Part shown: positions 8,811-21,322 of the stretch, piece after piece
Layout: every line of letters starts with the position of its first letter
Position numbering within the stretch: position 1 is the stretch's first letter
DNA from: Phellopilus nigrolimitatus
Lineage: Eukaryota > Basidiomycota > Agaricomycetes > Hymenochaetales > Hymenochaetaceae
Direction: 5' to 3'
DNA length: 64,000 nt
Assembly (NCBI GenBank): GCA_021029095.1
Contig: JAJOHG010000008.1
Span: forward strand, 248,001 to 312,000
Translations under genes and position numbers: made by a program
Notes under the pieces: generated by a model
What the model saw: only the letters and a program-made list of their open reading frames with translations
Databases searched by the model: none
Told to the model about the DNA's origin: nothing

Positions 8811-10336
8811 GCTTGTCTAACGTAGTATTGGATTTGATGAAAGCGATGAGATGCCGTGCTTGATGGAGACTTCAAACTCTTTTAAAACCCGATGGAAATG
8901 GATGACACGGAAGTCCCACGGAAAATACTGCTCGAATGATTTTTATAGACGATACTTTCAAATAATGTGAGGTGAAAATTTGCTCACCTTTTTTCGACCT
9001 CTTTAAGCCGTTTCAGGGAGTTGAACCTAAGGGGAAAAAAGGTTCCTAAAGAGAGAAGAAGTAAGGGCCGAGACGACTTACAGAGCTTTTCTCGTCTTCT
9101 CTTCTATGAAAAATGTGGAAGTAGGCATGCTAAAAATATACGCGAAGTCATCACTAAATAGATACTCATTAAAGACTGATAGGATACGCAGGACGAAGGC
9201 GCGCCGGAGAGCCGACTTCTTCAAGAAGCGTAGACCAAGAGTAGTAAAGGAAGTCAGGATTCCCAAGCTAAGGTAGAACGCGATTCTCCCTGCTGTCGCA
9301 TTGATGTTGAGCAGAGTACAAAACTGTTTCTCAGACTGTCAGAGACAAGGCGATCTTAGTCCGGGATCGGCCGGTTCGCTTAAGATCACCCTTGAACTTT
9401 GAGCTTGATCTTTTTTTCCTTCCGTGACACGAGCACAAGGCGCTCGCGAGCTCGAGTTCGTTCTCTTTCCTTCGACCTTATGCTCTCTATGATCTTACAT
9501 GGGAATCTCTAGCTCTACCAATGCCTTCAATACGACGATGCTTGAAAATCCTTGCGTCAATCATGAACCCAGCCTCGGACTTGGACGCTTGTCCTCGCGA
9601 CTTCTGCCATTATCTTTGGTCTGAAATTTGCAAAATAACTGCTCAGGATGGCACTGCTACAGCTACATTTTGATGTGTCTGTTTTTGCTCTCTGTCATCT
9701 TTTCCTTTCGATGTACGCATCTTACGGGGGTCTGCTGTAAGTGACTCTATCTTTGAATCCTCCGACGCCGTTCTCGCATCGAGACGCAACTTTCGACGAC
9801 AAGGTCGTCCGGACCTTTCTGCATGTCCCGAGTCGACGTCTCTAGTATACTTCTTGGCTTCTGGACATCTCATTGAGGCGTCAAGACACGTCAGCTTTCC
9901 TGCAATAGACGCTCGGTTGCTTCTTTTGTGCTTTTTTCCGAATCGAGTTCCCACTCTTTGCCAAAGCCGAGGCGCCGACGATCAGCACGCCGTTTTCTGG
10001 GATTTTTCTGTCAAACATACCCGGATTTGGCATGTCTATGGCAAGCCGTTGATTTCCCCGCTGTCAACTCCGCCGTCGGAGTCAAAAACGGATCACTGAG
10101 AATTTGACACGGAAGTAAATATGCGCTCATGCGTCTGGTACAAGTTGGATGCCGTAGAACGTGTTACGAATCCTACCCCAAACTCCGCCCCCCTCCGCGC
10201 TCCTTGCCTTTCGCCTCTTTCCTTCCCTCCGCCATCATCGCGAACATTGCCGCGCCCCGACCCCCTCCCGACCTCAGCGGCAACAACGAACACTGCACAT
10301 TCTCTTGCTTCTTACCGGCCTCGCCTTTCTAAGATC
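8811..10336. other. Intergenic region upstream of the RRM gene
   Basis: About 1.5 kb without a convincing gene. Short ORFs at 9078-9266 and 9643-9954 (minus strand) have no recognisable domain or splice context. The last 200 bases are C/T-rich (ccctccgcgctccttgcc type) and probably hold the promoter and 5' UTR of the RRM gene. Confidence 0.6.
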
Positions 10337-13300
10337 ATGAACACGCCTTCGAATGACAGATCAGCCTCGAGCTCGCCTCGCGCGACGCCGGGTGGCACCG
10401 CTGTCACTCGCTCCCAACACGCTGCACACGACGACAAACATCTTTTCTTGCACGAACAGAACTCGCATGAGCAGCACCGACCCGTCTCTATCGAGTATTC
10501 TGCTACCACTTTTGGCATCGACGACAAATACAACAACGAACAAGCCCGCTCGGTCATAGACTCTCCTCGTCCTTCTCGTTCTGCTCGTTCTTCTCCATCC
10601 ACTGCTTCGCTTCGGTCCTCGAGCACTTCGCTTTCTTCCGCTCCTATCGCTTCGTTTCAAGGTCTTGCTGAAAGTTTCACTCACATGAGCGTTGAGTCGC
10701 CCACTGTGCCACCCGAGGTACGCGTTCGCACACTTCGTTTCCTTGCGTATCTTTCTGATCTTTCGACTGCAGCAGGCTCTCATGAGGCGCAGGTCGCGCG
10801 TGCGCGAGCTGTCGGCTCCTCTCCCTTCTGTGCCACCCTCGACGCCGGCTAGTGTAGTTGTGCACCGCGCCTCTTTCTCCCAATCCCATAGTGTCTCTCA
10901 GATTCCCACAGCATCTTCTCTGTTACGCGGTTCACCTGCTGTATCCTTTACTTCCCTATTTTCTTCTCCGCTGACGGAGTGCTCCGACTCTGAACATGCT
11001 GAGCAGGACGGCGAGACGAGTGATTCCAATTCTATAGAAATTATATCTGGTTGCGTAGAGGATTCGTTTGTAACAGGTCGTTTTGAAGTAAGAGAAGGCG
11101 GAAATGTCTCTCGAGGTTCGCCTATTTGCACATCTTTGTCGTTTCTTTTTATACTTACGGTCCGGGGGCTTTTCTTTCCTTCCTTAGGTGCCCTACAACC
11201 AACTCGACCGTGTCTTCCTAATGTGTCTCCCCAGACTTCAAACTCAAGCGGCGTTTCGAATCCTTTTGCTCGCCCATATACATCTAGATCCACTTCTGCG
11301 TCTACGATAACTTCCGCCTCTCATACTTCTACTCCGCATCCGCAGACACGAGCAACACATTCTCCCTCTCATACGGCAGAAACTGAATCAAAATCAAGGA
11401 TATCGACTTCGGAAGCTTCCACGTTCTCTCACCAATTCTCCAATTCTTCGTCTCCCTCTCGAGCGCAGCCTCGAAACGACGTTTCAGTCGAAAATCGCCT
11501 TACGCATGAAAATGTTTCGCCGATTGTTTTGGACGTCTCCGCTCCGGTGCCAATCCAGGACTCGCACTCTGTCCCCGAAGCTGCGCCTATGCAGGAAAGT
11601 GATGAAAATTCTCGTACCCCGAACGTCTACATCAATGGACTGCCTCCTCATTTTCCTGACGAAAGCTTGTATCTGATGACTCGCGACTTCGGGCACGTTT
11701 TGAGCGTACGCACGTTCACACGTTGCGTCGGGGAGAAGATGAGCGGATACGGTTTTGTCTTGTAAGTAAAATTTTAAGTTGCGTTTCTTATGATTGACGC
11801 TGAGGTCCCTTTCATAGGTTTGATTCTATTGAATCCGCTGGACGCTGTATTGAAACCTTGAGGAAGTATAGAAACCTGCATCCATCGTTCTCGAAGGTAA
11901 ACTGCGTCACATCTAGCTTTCGTACAAATTGGGCTGATTTCATGAGCAGCAAGTCCACAAGATTCCCGGGACGCCGTATGCTTCCGGCACTATTACGATT
12001 CCACCGGCGGGCTCGTTGTCATCGCTTTCCTCTCAGCCCTCCCTCACCACGATGGTTTCGTTTCCATCCATGACGTCGACGCTCGTGTCTTCGTTGAGCT
12101 CCACCTCTTTCACTAATCCCTCTTCTCCGACGAGAAGTCGCGGACATCGAGTAGCCGAGTCGATCTCTACGAATTCTGGCTCGGATTTCAGCGGGAAGGA
12201 CCTCACTTTTCGAGAGAAGATGGAGAAACTGAAGGATGGGAGATCGACGAACTTGTATATGGAAGGGTAAGATAGCTTATCTAATTTTTTTGCTCTTGCT
12301 GATTATGCAACTTCCTTAGTCTGCCTCTTACTATCGATGATGTGGTACGTATTACTATCTCAAGATCATGTGCATGTCTAATAGTAGGCTCAATTCCAGT
12401 CTCTCGCTGCTTTGGTTTCGCCGCACAAGATTGTGAGCAGCCGATTCTTTCAGACGAAGCTCTCGGACCCACCTAGGATGATCGCTTTCGTTCGGTAATT
12501 CATTTCACATTGACTCCAACGTCCTTTTCTCATCGGAGCTTGCATACAGGCTTGAGTCTCGTCAGGGTGCCGATGAGGTCATCGATCGACTGCATGGGCG
12601 TGTCGTGCGAGGTTGGAACGACAATGGCTGTCGCATCTCCGTTCGGTTTGCCGACTCAAACGAGCAGCGTGAGCTCAGGGTACGTTGCTTTTGTATGCAT
12701 TTCCTAGTATTTCACTTGTTGATGTTTGCCTCGTAGAGGGCGGAACGTCTTGCTCGAGGAGAGGACGAGGACGTAGGCGGTACAGCACGTCTTTCAATGG
12801 CGCATGCTGCCTTACTTAATCTCCGAGGCGCTGAGGCTCAGGTACAGCTGAACGCCCATGCTCTCCAGAAACACGGCCAGGCTCGCTCGCCTCTAGATCT
12901 TCAAAACTCACAACTCACGAACAACAATGTCTCTAATTTGGCGACCATCGCTGCCTTCCATCCAATGACTATCGTTCAAGACCAGGATCTCAAGAACGCT
13001 GGTGCAGTTTCGAAGGCGTATCTTTCCGCCGCTCAGCATCACTGTCAAGATTCGCCGCTTCCCCCACACGGTGCAAACGCTTATAGCCATTCACCTGGCA
13101 TGGATGCTCTCGGTGCGCATATGAATAACACGAATCCTGCTTTGGTAGGAAAGAAGTCGAACGTATGCTTTCCGTCGAACGGCGGAAGGCTTTCTTCACT
13201 TTCGACGAAATCTTTCGAAGCGAATCAACTCGCATTACTCCAGCAGCAAGCCCAACTTCAGCAGCTTCAACTTTTGCAACAGATGCAGAATGCGTCAAGA

Positions 13301-13998
13301 CCAGAATGGCAAGGCATCGATCCGAACTACGCTTTTAACACGCACGCTCATATCCTCCCTCACGCGCTTATGCCATCCGTTGATATTCTGACGACCCAGA
13401 TGAACGACTCTCACTCGCAGGTCGGTGGGAGGCGAGTTCCGGCGCATCAGATTATCCGAGGTCAGTCAGCGCCATGTATCCAACAGGAACAGACACGCTC
13501 GTACACCAAAGCCGGTCTATCGGAGCACTCGGGCACGACTTTCCAGTCCACGAATAATGTCGAACACCAACATGGACGTCGCGCTGGCGAAGATTACGTA
13601 GCTGGCCATCAGTATGCACGCACAGCGCACTCTTCGGTAAGTCTTTTCTTGGATATAATACTATATATCCAATACTCAGAACTCGCACCACGCGATTACA
13701 GCACCACCACGTGTCTGGTTACGCTTCCTCTCACGCCCATCGTTCCGATGCAGATCACCACGAGATGGTTAGCGGTGCTAATCGTCGTCGCATCGGTGTC
13801 ATTGAGGAGGGTGAGGTGACACTCGTTTCTCCCGCATTGACATATACTTCACGCACGCCATCAACGCTCAGCCCCGCGACGCCGCTCTTCAATGCATTTG
13901 GCACTCCGGCGTCAGCTCCTGCGACTGTATCTCTTGGGAAGACGAGCATCCGGGAGCGCGAGCACTCACGGTCCTTCAAAACCGAATTCCGACAGTGA
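10337..13998 (+). CDS. Two-RRM RNA-binding protein (RBMS/Cip2-like), ten exons
   Basis: RRM1 has RNP2 'NVYINGLP' and RNP1 'GYGFVLF', split by an intron. RRM2 runs from 'TNLYMEGLPLTIDDV' to 'CRISVRFADSNEQRELR'. This pair resembles the RBMS/S. pombe Cip2 group, which binds mRNA and affects its stability; that link is from memory of the family. Long Ser/Thr/Pro-rich arms precede RRM1, and a Gln/His-rich arm with a LLQQQAQLQQLQLLQQ stretch follows RRM2. Exons: 10337-10717, 10773-11115, 11188-11761, 11818-11896, 11950-12266, 12320-12344, 12400-12494, 12550-12679, 12737-13636, 13702-13998. They sum to 3141 nt (1046 residues) in a closed frame. The 11116-11187 intron has a weak donor and its length is a multiple of three, so it could be retained. 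ATG 10337 was chosen as the first ATG after the C/T-rich leader; the frame is open further upstream. Confidence 0.85.
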
Positions 13999-15166
13999 CT
14001 TATTGTTTAACTTTATTCTGCGATTTCTCGAGCCTCTTGGTTGACATGGACAGCCTAGTTTCGACACGTACAACAATAATCCTCGACAACGACATTGACA
14101 CTTTTAGACTCGATGCTCATAATTATCATCATAATCACAGTACTGCGTTTAGTGAACTCCTACTGCGACCCCCCAATCCGACCCTGCCTTCGATTTCTTC
14201 GTCTCCCGCGCTCAGCCAGCATTCTTCATTGTTATGCGATAAATCCTTGCTCGTCTTCGACTTTCTTCCGTTTCTGCAATCGACAACCGTGTAGCTCAAG
14301 TCTCAAGTTATTCTATCATTGTACTCTGCTCGCTTCTCTTCTTTCGCCGTTCTAACTCTATGGCTTGTATTTTGCGACACCCGATAACCTTGCTTTCTCC
14401 ATCACCGCATCTGCCACGTCTTCTACATGATCCTCCTGTATTGTTTTCTGTGTTCAGTACGCGATATGCCTTTCCTTCATGCTTCACACACGAATATGCA
14501 CGTTCGTTCTTCTTTCCTCGATCCCATGTAACAATTATCCAGGCGATCGATCCCTTTCCGCTGTATGCCATATTCTATGATCGATTGTAAACTGAATCCG
14601 AAATCAATAGCTTTATGTTAAACACGACGATTCGGGACTCCATGTCAAATGCTATCAAGCCGAGATCCGGTCGCCGGTTTTTACCTCCGACCGCTTGTCA
14701 GAGTTCAAATAGAGATTAGAGTTAGTGACTGGCCAATCTGGTCGAATCGAAGCAATGCCGACAGCAAACCTTGTACTTAATTACTTTTCGGGAGCCGGGA
14801 TAGCCCAGAGCCGCTTGCGTCCTCGCGCAGCAAAAGAATCCATCATTGGCAAGGATCATTCTATTTGGCCCTCATGGCACTGGCGTAACTATATTTTGCT
14901 CGTTCGTCCCTCCAACCACCATCTCTACAGCTACATGCGCGTACTCTGAGCTTCGCCGCTCGCGGCAGTTTTTATGATTGTGGACGCGCAGAGCCCCGGC
15001 GATATTGCCCGCCAGATGTACGTGCCGTAATCGATTCTCTAGCAAGTCTTTGCTGAAAAGTTTTACACAGAGATATAAACTACTACGCGGCTTTAGTGGC
15101 ATTCGGTGCGTGCACAATTGAAATATAAAAATTCGACTGACACGTGGACCCCTCTGCCACCTGCAG
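13999..15166. other. Intergenic region and unresolved 5' end of the DUF6533 gene
   Basis: The first part is the T-rich 3' flank of the RRM gene. The first exon of the following gene must lie near 14950-15100: an ATG at 14976 begins a short frame with a GTACGT donor nearby, but its reading phase does not fit either acceptor (15096 or 15166), so I do not assign it. Confidence 0.5.
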
Positions 15167-16747
15167 CAATTTTGTACTACGACTACGTCCTGACGTTCGG
15201 GGACGAGGTGCGCTTCTTCTGGGGACGAAGGGCCAATTCAGTCACGCTCCTCTTCTTCCTCAACCGCTACCTGTCCGTGCTCGGAAACGTGCCCGTCATC
15301 CTGCAGAGCTTCGCGGGATGGTCGCCTGAGGTGCGCTTTACATAAGCTCAAGCTTGATTCCTATCAATGTTTTACTAAAAACAATTCCGAAAGCAGGGGT
15401 ACGTACGGACGTTCGTAAGAATGGCTGGAAATATGCTAAATACGTATGAGCAGTTGCAGCCATTTTCAGAAGTACCATCAGTTTTTCTCGGTTGGGGTGC
15501 AAATTATTGTCGGAAGTATGCCCTGCCGCTTTTTTTTTCTGCGCTTCATATCTAACTTCTACTCACCCCCTACTCACCCCCCTGAAGTTATCCTGATCAT
15601 CCGCACATACGCGCTGTACGAATGCAATCCGAGGATCGCCATCATAATGGCCATCTTTGCGTTCATGTTGTAAGCATGGACTGCTACTTTTGCTTATCCC
15701 TCGAAGGTGCTCAAGCCGATAATTTTGAGTGAAGTGGTCGATTCTAGGACATGCGCCAGCCGTAACAGAGCCCTACGACTTGTCGTCTATGCTGGGATGT
15801 CATCCGTTGATTTCGCGCGAGATGTTCGTATCTTTCTCCCCTTCGTGGCTTCTGTGAAATTCCATTAACCGTTTATCGTCGTGGAGTTTAGAGGTCTTCG
15901 TGAGTCCAGCTCTTGCATATCTTCTACAGAAAACAAATCATACGCTGTCAACAGGCTTATCGGGCGCTTGGGGCGGCCTCCTACTCTTTGACTCCGCCAT
16001 CTTCACGCTCACGTTCTTCAAGGCTATCGGGATCTGGAAGCTGGGGACTCGTGGGTTGATCCATGTGCTCGTTCGAGATGGCGAGTCCGCAGAAGCTCTT
16101 AATTCTCTTCTATGCGTGCTCTGTCTGACTATTATGATAGGAACGATATATTACCTGTGAGATGGGTTTGATGTGTTAAACGGACGAGCTTATGAGAGTA
16201 TTTGTAGAGTCCTGGCGATGGCGAACCTTTCAAATATACTTACTTTCGTAGTGAGTAAATTTTATTTTCCTTATGTCGGTCCGAGTGATATTTAGATCAT
16301 CATAATATATTTGGCTAGTTAGGAGAGGTACGCACCGCGGGTTTGTGAAATTTTACCGATCTCACAGTTAGGACACAGCCCATCTTGAGAGGCGTCAGCA
16401 CGACGTTCGCCAACGCCGTCTCCGTGACGATGGTCTCCCGCCTCATGCTCAACCTGCAGAACCCGCTACTCTTCGGATGCGTCAACGGGCAGCAGACCAC
16501 CAACACGAACATCGGACCCTTCGTCGCGACGGTCGTCGGCCGCAGCGCCGGCTCGGGGACGACCTACACGGAGGCATACACTGATTCGGACATGGACATG
16601 GATATTGCAGATGCGTATGATGGCTCTTTGCCGCGCCGGAGCGCGGTGTGGTATGATCGCGTGTGGGTGACGGGGGAGAGGGACGTAAATGTCGGTGCGT
16701 GTTATGCTTCCTCGCTGTTCAAATATTTTGTGCATGCATCATGCTGA
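15167..16747 (+). CDS. DUF6533-family multi-pass membrane protein (5' end unresolved)
   Basis: The first clear exon (15167-15330) encodes 'LYYDYVLTFGDEVRFFW', the hallmark of the DUF6533 N-terminus, followed by 'FFLNRYL'. Later exons carry 'KYHQFFSVGVQIIVG' (15470-15515), 'LIIRTYALYE' (from about 15590), 'GAWGGLLLFDSAIFTLT' (from about 15956) and 'FANAVSVTMVSRLMLNL' (from about 16380), in the order expected for this roughly seven-helix family. Phases of the 15330/15470 and 15515/15590 junctions agree. The C-terminal tail is hydrophilic and Asp-rich. The family is greatly expanded in Agaricomycetes and has no proven function. The first exon and exons around 15740-15900 are not resolved. The stop at 16745-16747 assumes no further intron in the tail; a GTGCGTG at 16694 might be one. 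Confidence 0.75.
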
Positions 16748-17628
16748 ACTCAATGGCAGAGCTAGAAGCGCAGCATACTAGAGCAAGTGATATAGATTTA
16801 AACTAGAGGAAAGCAAGGAGATGGAAACCGACCGTTGTATTGTATGCTCGGTTACCGTCTTGCGTCGTCCATCAAGCCACTTCCGATGTTTTTCTGTTTT
16901 GTTTCCTCCAGTGATTTTTTTTGGGTCTCTGAAGTGTATAATCTGGGCTTAAAATTTTGGAAGCATTGTATATTACAGGGCGAAAACTACAGGGATGTAA
17001 TAAGCATGTAATAGATTCAATGGTCACCACTCACGAAGCTCTAGGGTGCTCGTAAATAGCTATTCGACTATTTGGGCCCCCTTTGTATTTCTTATGCGCA
17101 ATCTGTTTCACGACCGTCTACTTCTCTAACTCAGCTCGGAAAACTTCTCGGAGGCCATCTGGTTCGCTGTCCTCCTGTGCCTTGCACGCGCATCTCGCAT
17201 CTCGCTCTCCCGATACTGCCGGCGAGTTTTGCAACCGCACGCGGCTACGTCTTCCTGTCTCACCGTCATTGGCAGGCCGCATCGTGAACAGGTAAACATT
17301 CTCTCACTTTCTCGCCTATCTTGTTTTACTATCCTGCAACGTTTAGAGGCGGCTCGCTCGAAAGGTGCTATTTGTGTAACACACGCGTCGTTTTTCTGAT
17401 GTCGCTGTTGAATCTCAGGAAAGAGGTATCACTGGAGCTTGCGGCCTTTCTTTATAATAAAGTTTTCTATGCACCGGCATATAACCTCAATATAAGATCT
17501 ACTTGTAGGTTTTTGGAGGAAACTCAGACTCACAAAAGGAAAGCAGCTACGCGACGTGTTAGCGTACGTAATCGGCTGAAGTTAGAAACCGTTCTAACAC
17601 AGCCTCCGGCTCGCGGCTACGATGCGAG
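16748..17628. other. Intergenic region
   Basis: About 0.9 kb with several short ORFs (for example 17083-17295 and 17321-17680) and no recognisable domain. I see no supported gene. Confidence 0.5.
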
Positions 17629-17630
17629 TA

Positions 17631-18294
17631 CAGTCGACTTTCTATTAATGCATAAGGTAATAATGCATATGAGCTACTAATGCATACGAAATGGCGGAAC
17701 CGACTTCGTCCCCGCCAAGATATGCATAAAATCCAATATCGAATACTGCATACGAGTTTTGCCCATATGCATTAATAAATATGCCTTTTTGGGTAATTTT
17801 TTGTCAAGATTTGATGCACCTCGTACCCCGATGGTGATCCCGGCAAGATATTAAATATATTTGACAGCCGGCATGCAAAAAAATTATAAGGACAGAAGCG
17901 AAATCAACGCTCTTTCGAACCGCTACGCAAACTTTGTCATGGAGGCAAAAAAACGGAGGCCTCGCAACAATCAAACACCATATTACCCTTGAGCTCATAA
18001 GCCAAGAGACAAAGTGTGCCAGAGACATATGCTATAATTCAACCAAAATATGCTTTGAAACATCTTACTTTAAACAACTGGCTGACCATGGTTTCATATT
18101 GTGGTGCCAACCCCAACAATTTTTCAAAAGGGGATATTGTCAAGCATTTTTCTTCCCAGTGCTTAACTGGCGTGACAAGAGCATACTACAAAGTCACACA
18201 CTGTCACGATAAAGTGACATCTACTACTGCATATGATCTACTAATGCATACGAAAATTGGGGACGGACCTCATGCATTATTAGATAGTTGACTG
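17631..18294. mobile_element. TA-flanked inverted-repeat element (Tc1/mariner-pogo type, non-autonomous), 664 bp
   Basis: The left end CAGTCGACTTTCTATTAATG and the reverse complement of the right end CAGTCAACTATCTAATAATG match at 17 of 20 positions, and the next 8 bases also match closely. Both ends are flanked by TA (17629-17630 and 18295-18296), the usual Tc1/mariner target duplication. Just inside each end is a direct repeat containing 'ctactaatgcatacgaaa' (about 17671 and 18239), and TGCATA words are scattered through the left half. No intact transposase is present. A fragment 'GDIVKHFSSQ' near 18140 faintly resembles a pogo/CENP-B helix-turn-helix, but this is weak. Confidence 0.7.
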
Positions 18295-18296
18295 TA

Positions 18297-19271
18297 GATG
18301 AAGCTGTTGACTTGTTCCTCGACTATTATGCACCGATCGTATTTTCACTTGTACATGGGAACCGCCTCTGCTTAAATTTGCATATCACCAGACTCACCAC
18401 TGAAATGAGAACTCGGGGTCTAAGTAAATCATGAGTATTCACGTCGCGGCTTCTATCCTCGAGCCGTCTGCCCGTCCCGCTAGCTGCTCTTTTTCCTTTA
18501 CTTGACCGAGCCAATTTCTCCTCCAATATGACCAAGGCATCGTTCGAACGGCTCCTGATGTGACAAATTAAATCGTATAGTTAAAGTTGGTCTTCTACAG
18601 ATTAGTCGCTGACATATATTTTTCGCTATCTTAGGCGCACGGCATGCCGCTTACATGCTTGGGGGATGAAGATTTCAGGGAAGGTTTCTATGCTCCTGGT
18701 GAGAGTTTCATCCTTATGTATACCTAATCAATATTTACAGACGGAAGAACGGGCACACTTCAGCTACAGTGGAGATGAGGCCTGAGTCATGAACTTCGGT
18801 AGGTCTCTTCTCATTTTGCCTCTTTCAACCTTTTCGGATTATGCTTGCTTTGCAGATGCTAGAAGTACTGAGAAGGTACTTCTATCAGTTCTATCCGTTG
18901 GCGTATAAGTATTGTGATTGATGAGCGAATAACTACGCCTGCAGAACGAGCCGAGTCAGACGTGCAGAACAGATGACAAACAATGTCCTAAGGAACACAG
19001 CACGGATCGAACTGAGGTAAACGAGGAAGAAAGAAATAGGAAATCAAGATACAAATGAGCAAGGCAGATATACATTTTGACGAGTGAATTGTTTTAGAAA
19101 ACAATCCACAAATTGTGGGGCGTAGTGAAAACAAAGCAGGACGCGTGGACGGCATGTCGTAGTCTGTGGAAAACGATATCAACAGGTACCTTTAGTGGTT
19201 CAGAATACCGAGAAGTCTAAATCTTTGGGGGCGCGCAGTGCTCATGAGCTGCATATGTCAAACTTTCCACG
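18297..19271. other. Intergenic region
   Basis: No supported gene. The last 100 bases probably hold the 3' UTR of the minus-strand F-box-like gene. Confidence 0.5.
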
Positions 19272-20883
19272 TTATTCCAGTTCCAGAGCGCCGATGCCGT
19301 CAATGAGATAACTATCGGTCAAGGGCCCAAACTCGCGGAACATCTCTATGAATGCGGGGCACACACGATATTGCTCCCGGCCCCCACCTGCAGCAGACAT
19401 AAGACATTGTACACTAGGTGAGTCAATGGAATGGACTAGACCGACTCACCATAGAGGCAAATACATTTTTTTCGTTCGAATATCTTCTTCCACGTATAGA
19501 GGATGGAGTCCCACCTAGAACGAAAGAATTCAATGAGTTTCAGTATAAGTACATTAGTGGCAAATGAATAGCAGAAGATAGATGACAAGAAATGAAGCAG
19601 GCCGAACTCACGCTTCCCTGTTATCACGATTCACTCTGGTTAGCTGATGTATGGTTTCGAACCAGAATGCTACCTTCGGAACGCTCTCGGGGCACGCAGT
19701 GTAGCGGTCTGCGAAGAAGCTGGGCTTGAGAATGCTGAAGCGTGTCTCTGCCATCCCCCGCCGGAGGTTATACATCAAACTGAAACTATTCAAAATGACA
19801 CGGTCTTTCAAGACTTCGTTGAGCTCCAGTTCTTCGGGTGCAACGATTTGCCGGAGGACGTCTGCTACATCGCGGAAAGGAATCACCCAAGTCAATGCAT
19901 CGCCAACCCAGCGTTTACCGAGGACGAATGTGTCATTGTTGTCTCCAGGACTTCCAGGAAATCCGAAGGGCAAGTTTGTGACTGTCCATCCACGCGCTAT
20001 ATACTTTTCGATGCCGGGATCATGGTTAACTTCGCGAGTGTCGCATGGTAGCATGAGGCCCTCCTCAAAAGTACCTCTAGGGTACAACGAGTATGCAGCA
20101 CGATATGTGATAAGATTCATGACCACAGCTTATTTAAAAAAGCCGCTTCAGCATTGTTTCGATTAAAGCACCGATATATATGTGTGTGTGCTTACTAGAA
20201 TGAAAACTCAGGATGCATTCCATAGGGGTGTTGTGCGATACAATCACCTGCACATCTAATCCTTCAGCTGACTCAAAGTTTAGAACCTGTCTGATACGGT
20301 TCATGTGATAGAAGTCCCAGAACGACGCTCGCTCATCGATGTCCGCTAGAGTAACATCCTCGCGCTGTCTGTGCGCGAGCAGCGCGAGCTGGACTGTGCG
20401 AATGCCTTTCGCGATTTGCGCTCCTGAGGGCACGAAGCGATATTCCTTCCCACCGTTCTCCACGATCCATTTGCACACCAGCGGTGCATTTTTGCTCGAT
20501 ACATAGAGATCAAGGTCGGAATCGGGGTAGACGGTGCGGTCCATAAACTGCAGCGCGTTCGAACCAGACACGACCAGCCCCGTACGCGCCTGGAGAGCAC
20601 GAAATTTCAAGGGGTCGGAGAAGAATCGTCCAAGATGCTTGTTGATGTCGAACGTGCGGCGTGCGTAGTGTTGCGCAGCGCGCCGGCCAGCGCGACAGGT
20701 TCTGCCGATGCGAAAAATACTAGCTGGAGAGCAGTGTCCGAAAAGAGAGTCGTAGACAGCATCTCTCTCAAACACTTCGTATATCAGAATGGGCGCATAC
20801 ATGTCGAGGGAACGCGGGCGGTTGGTGAGGGGAAGAAACCAAGGAACGACTGTGCAACGTAGAAGAAGCTTATACGGGTTCAA
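19272..20883 (-). CDS. F-box-like protein with nucleotidyltransferase-like motif, Agaricomycete family
   Basis: Four exons (20883-20196, 20128-19612, 19514-19450, 19387-19272) sum to 1386 nt in a closed frame (461 residues). If translation starts at the inner ATG (20802) the protein has 434 residues. The N-terminal region resembles an F-box (PILIYEVFERDAVYDSLF, then a Cys/Arg-rich helix). It is followed by GSNALQFMDR and DSDLDLYV, which together match the G-S-x(9-13)-D-x-D pattern of the nucleotidyltransferase fold. I recall similar expanded hypothetical proteins in mushrooms, often labelled F-box, but their activity is not known to me. Enzymatic activity is inference. The introns have good GTAAGC/GTGAGT donors. 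Confidence 0.75.
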
Positions 20884-21314
20884 CTGCGTGCACGTGCACG
20901 GAATGGCCCTCCTAACGCGTCGCGACGCGGTGTAATTTATTTTGCTTCCGAGTCTCGGTCGTACAGACCATTAGCGCCGATGAAAACCATGATTGGATAT
21001 GTGGGCTGTCTAAATATTAGGGGGTTAGCGAAGTGTGTGTGACTAAGGCTTCATTTGTGTTCTTTTATGCTCGAATGTGCAGAGGAAGAGGCTGTAGGAG
21101 CAAGCCATCACGACAAGCTCTCACGGGCGCCACACAGCCATCCGCATTAAGTCACATGATGTGTCTTTGGCCAATCGTGTAAACGGGGAGCGAAGCTCCC
21201 GCGGCATCAACGAGGGCCAACATGTAATGATAAAGATGGGCATTGAACGCTGCACTTATTCACTTAGCAATTGCTGCGACAACGAAAAAAACTGACGAAA
21301 CGGCCGAAGAGCAA
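20884..21314. other. Intergenic region upstream of the F-box-like gene
   Basis: Presumably holds the minus-strand promoter of the gene ending at 20883. Nothing else recognised. Confidence 0.5.
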
Positions 21315-21322
21315 GGCGGCAA

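Noticed and set aside
9643..9954. Minus-strand basic ORF of 103 codons
   Set aside because: Low-complexity Arg/Lys composition, no domain and no promoter or intron signs.
11088..11187. A 100-bp intron in the RRM gene from GTAAGAG to TTAG
   Set aside because: The better-looking donor would break the reading frame into RRM1; the 72-bp alternative or retention keeps it.
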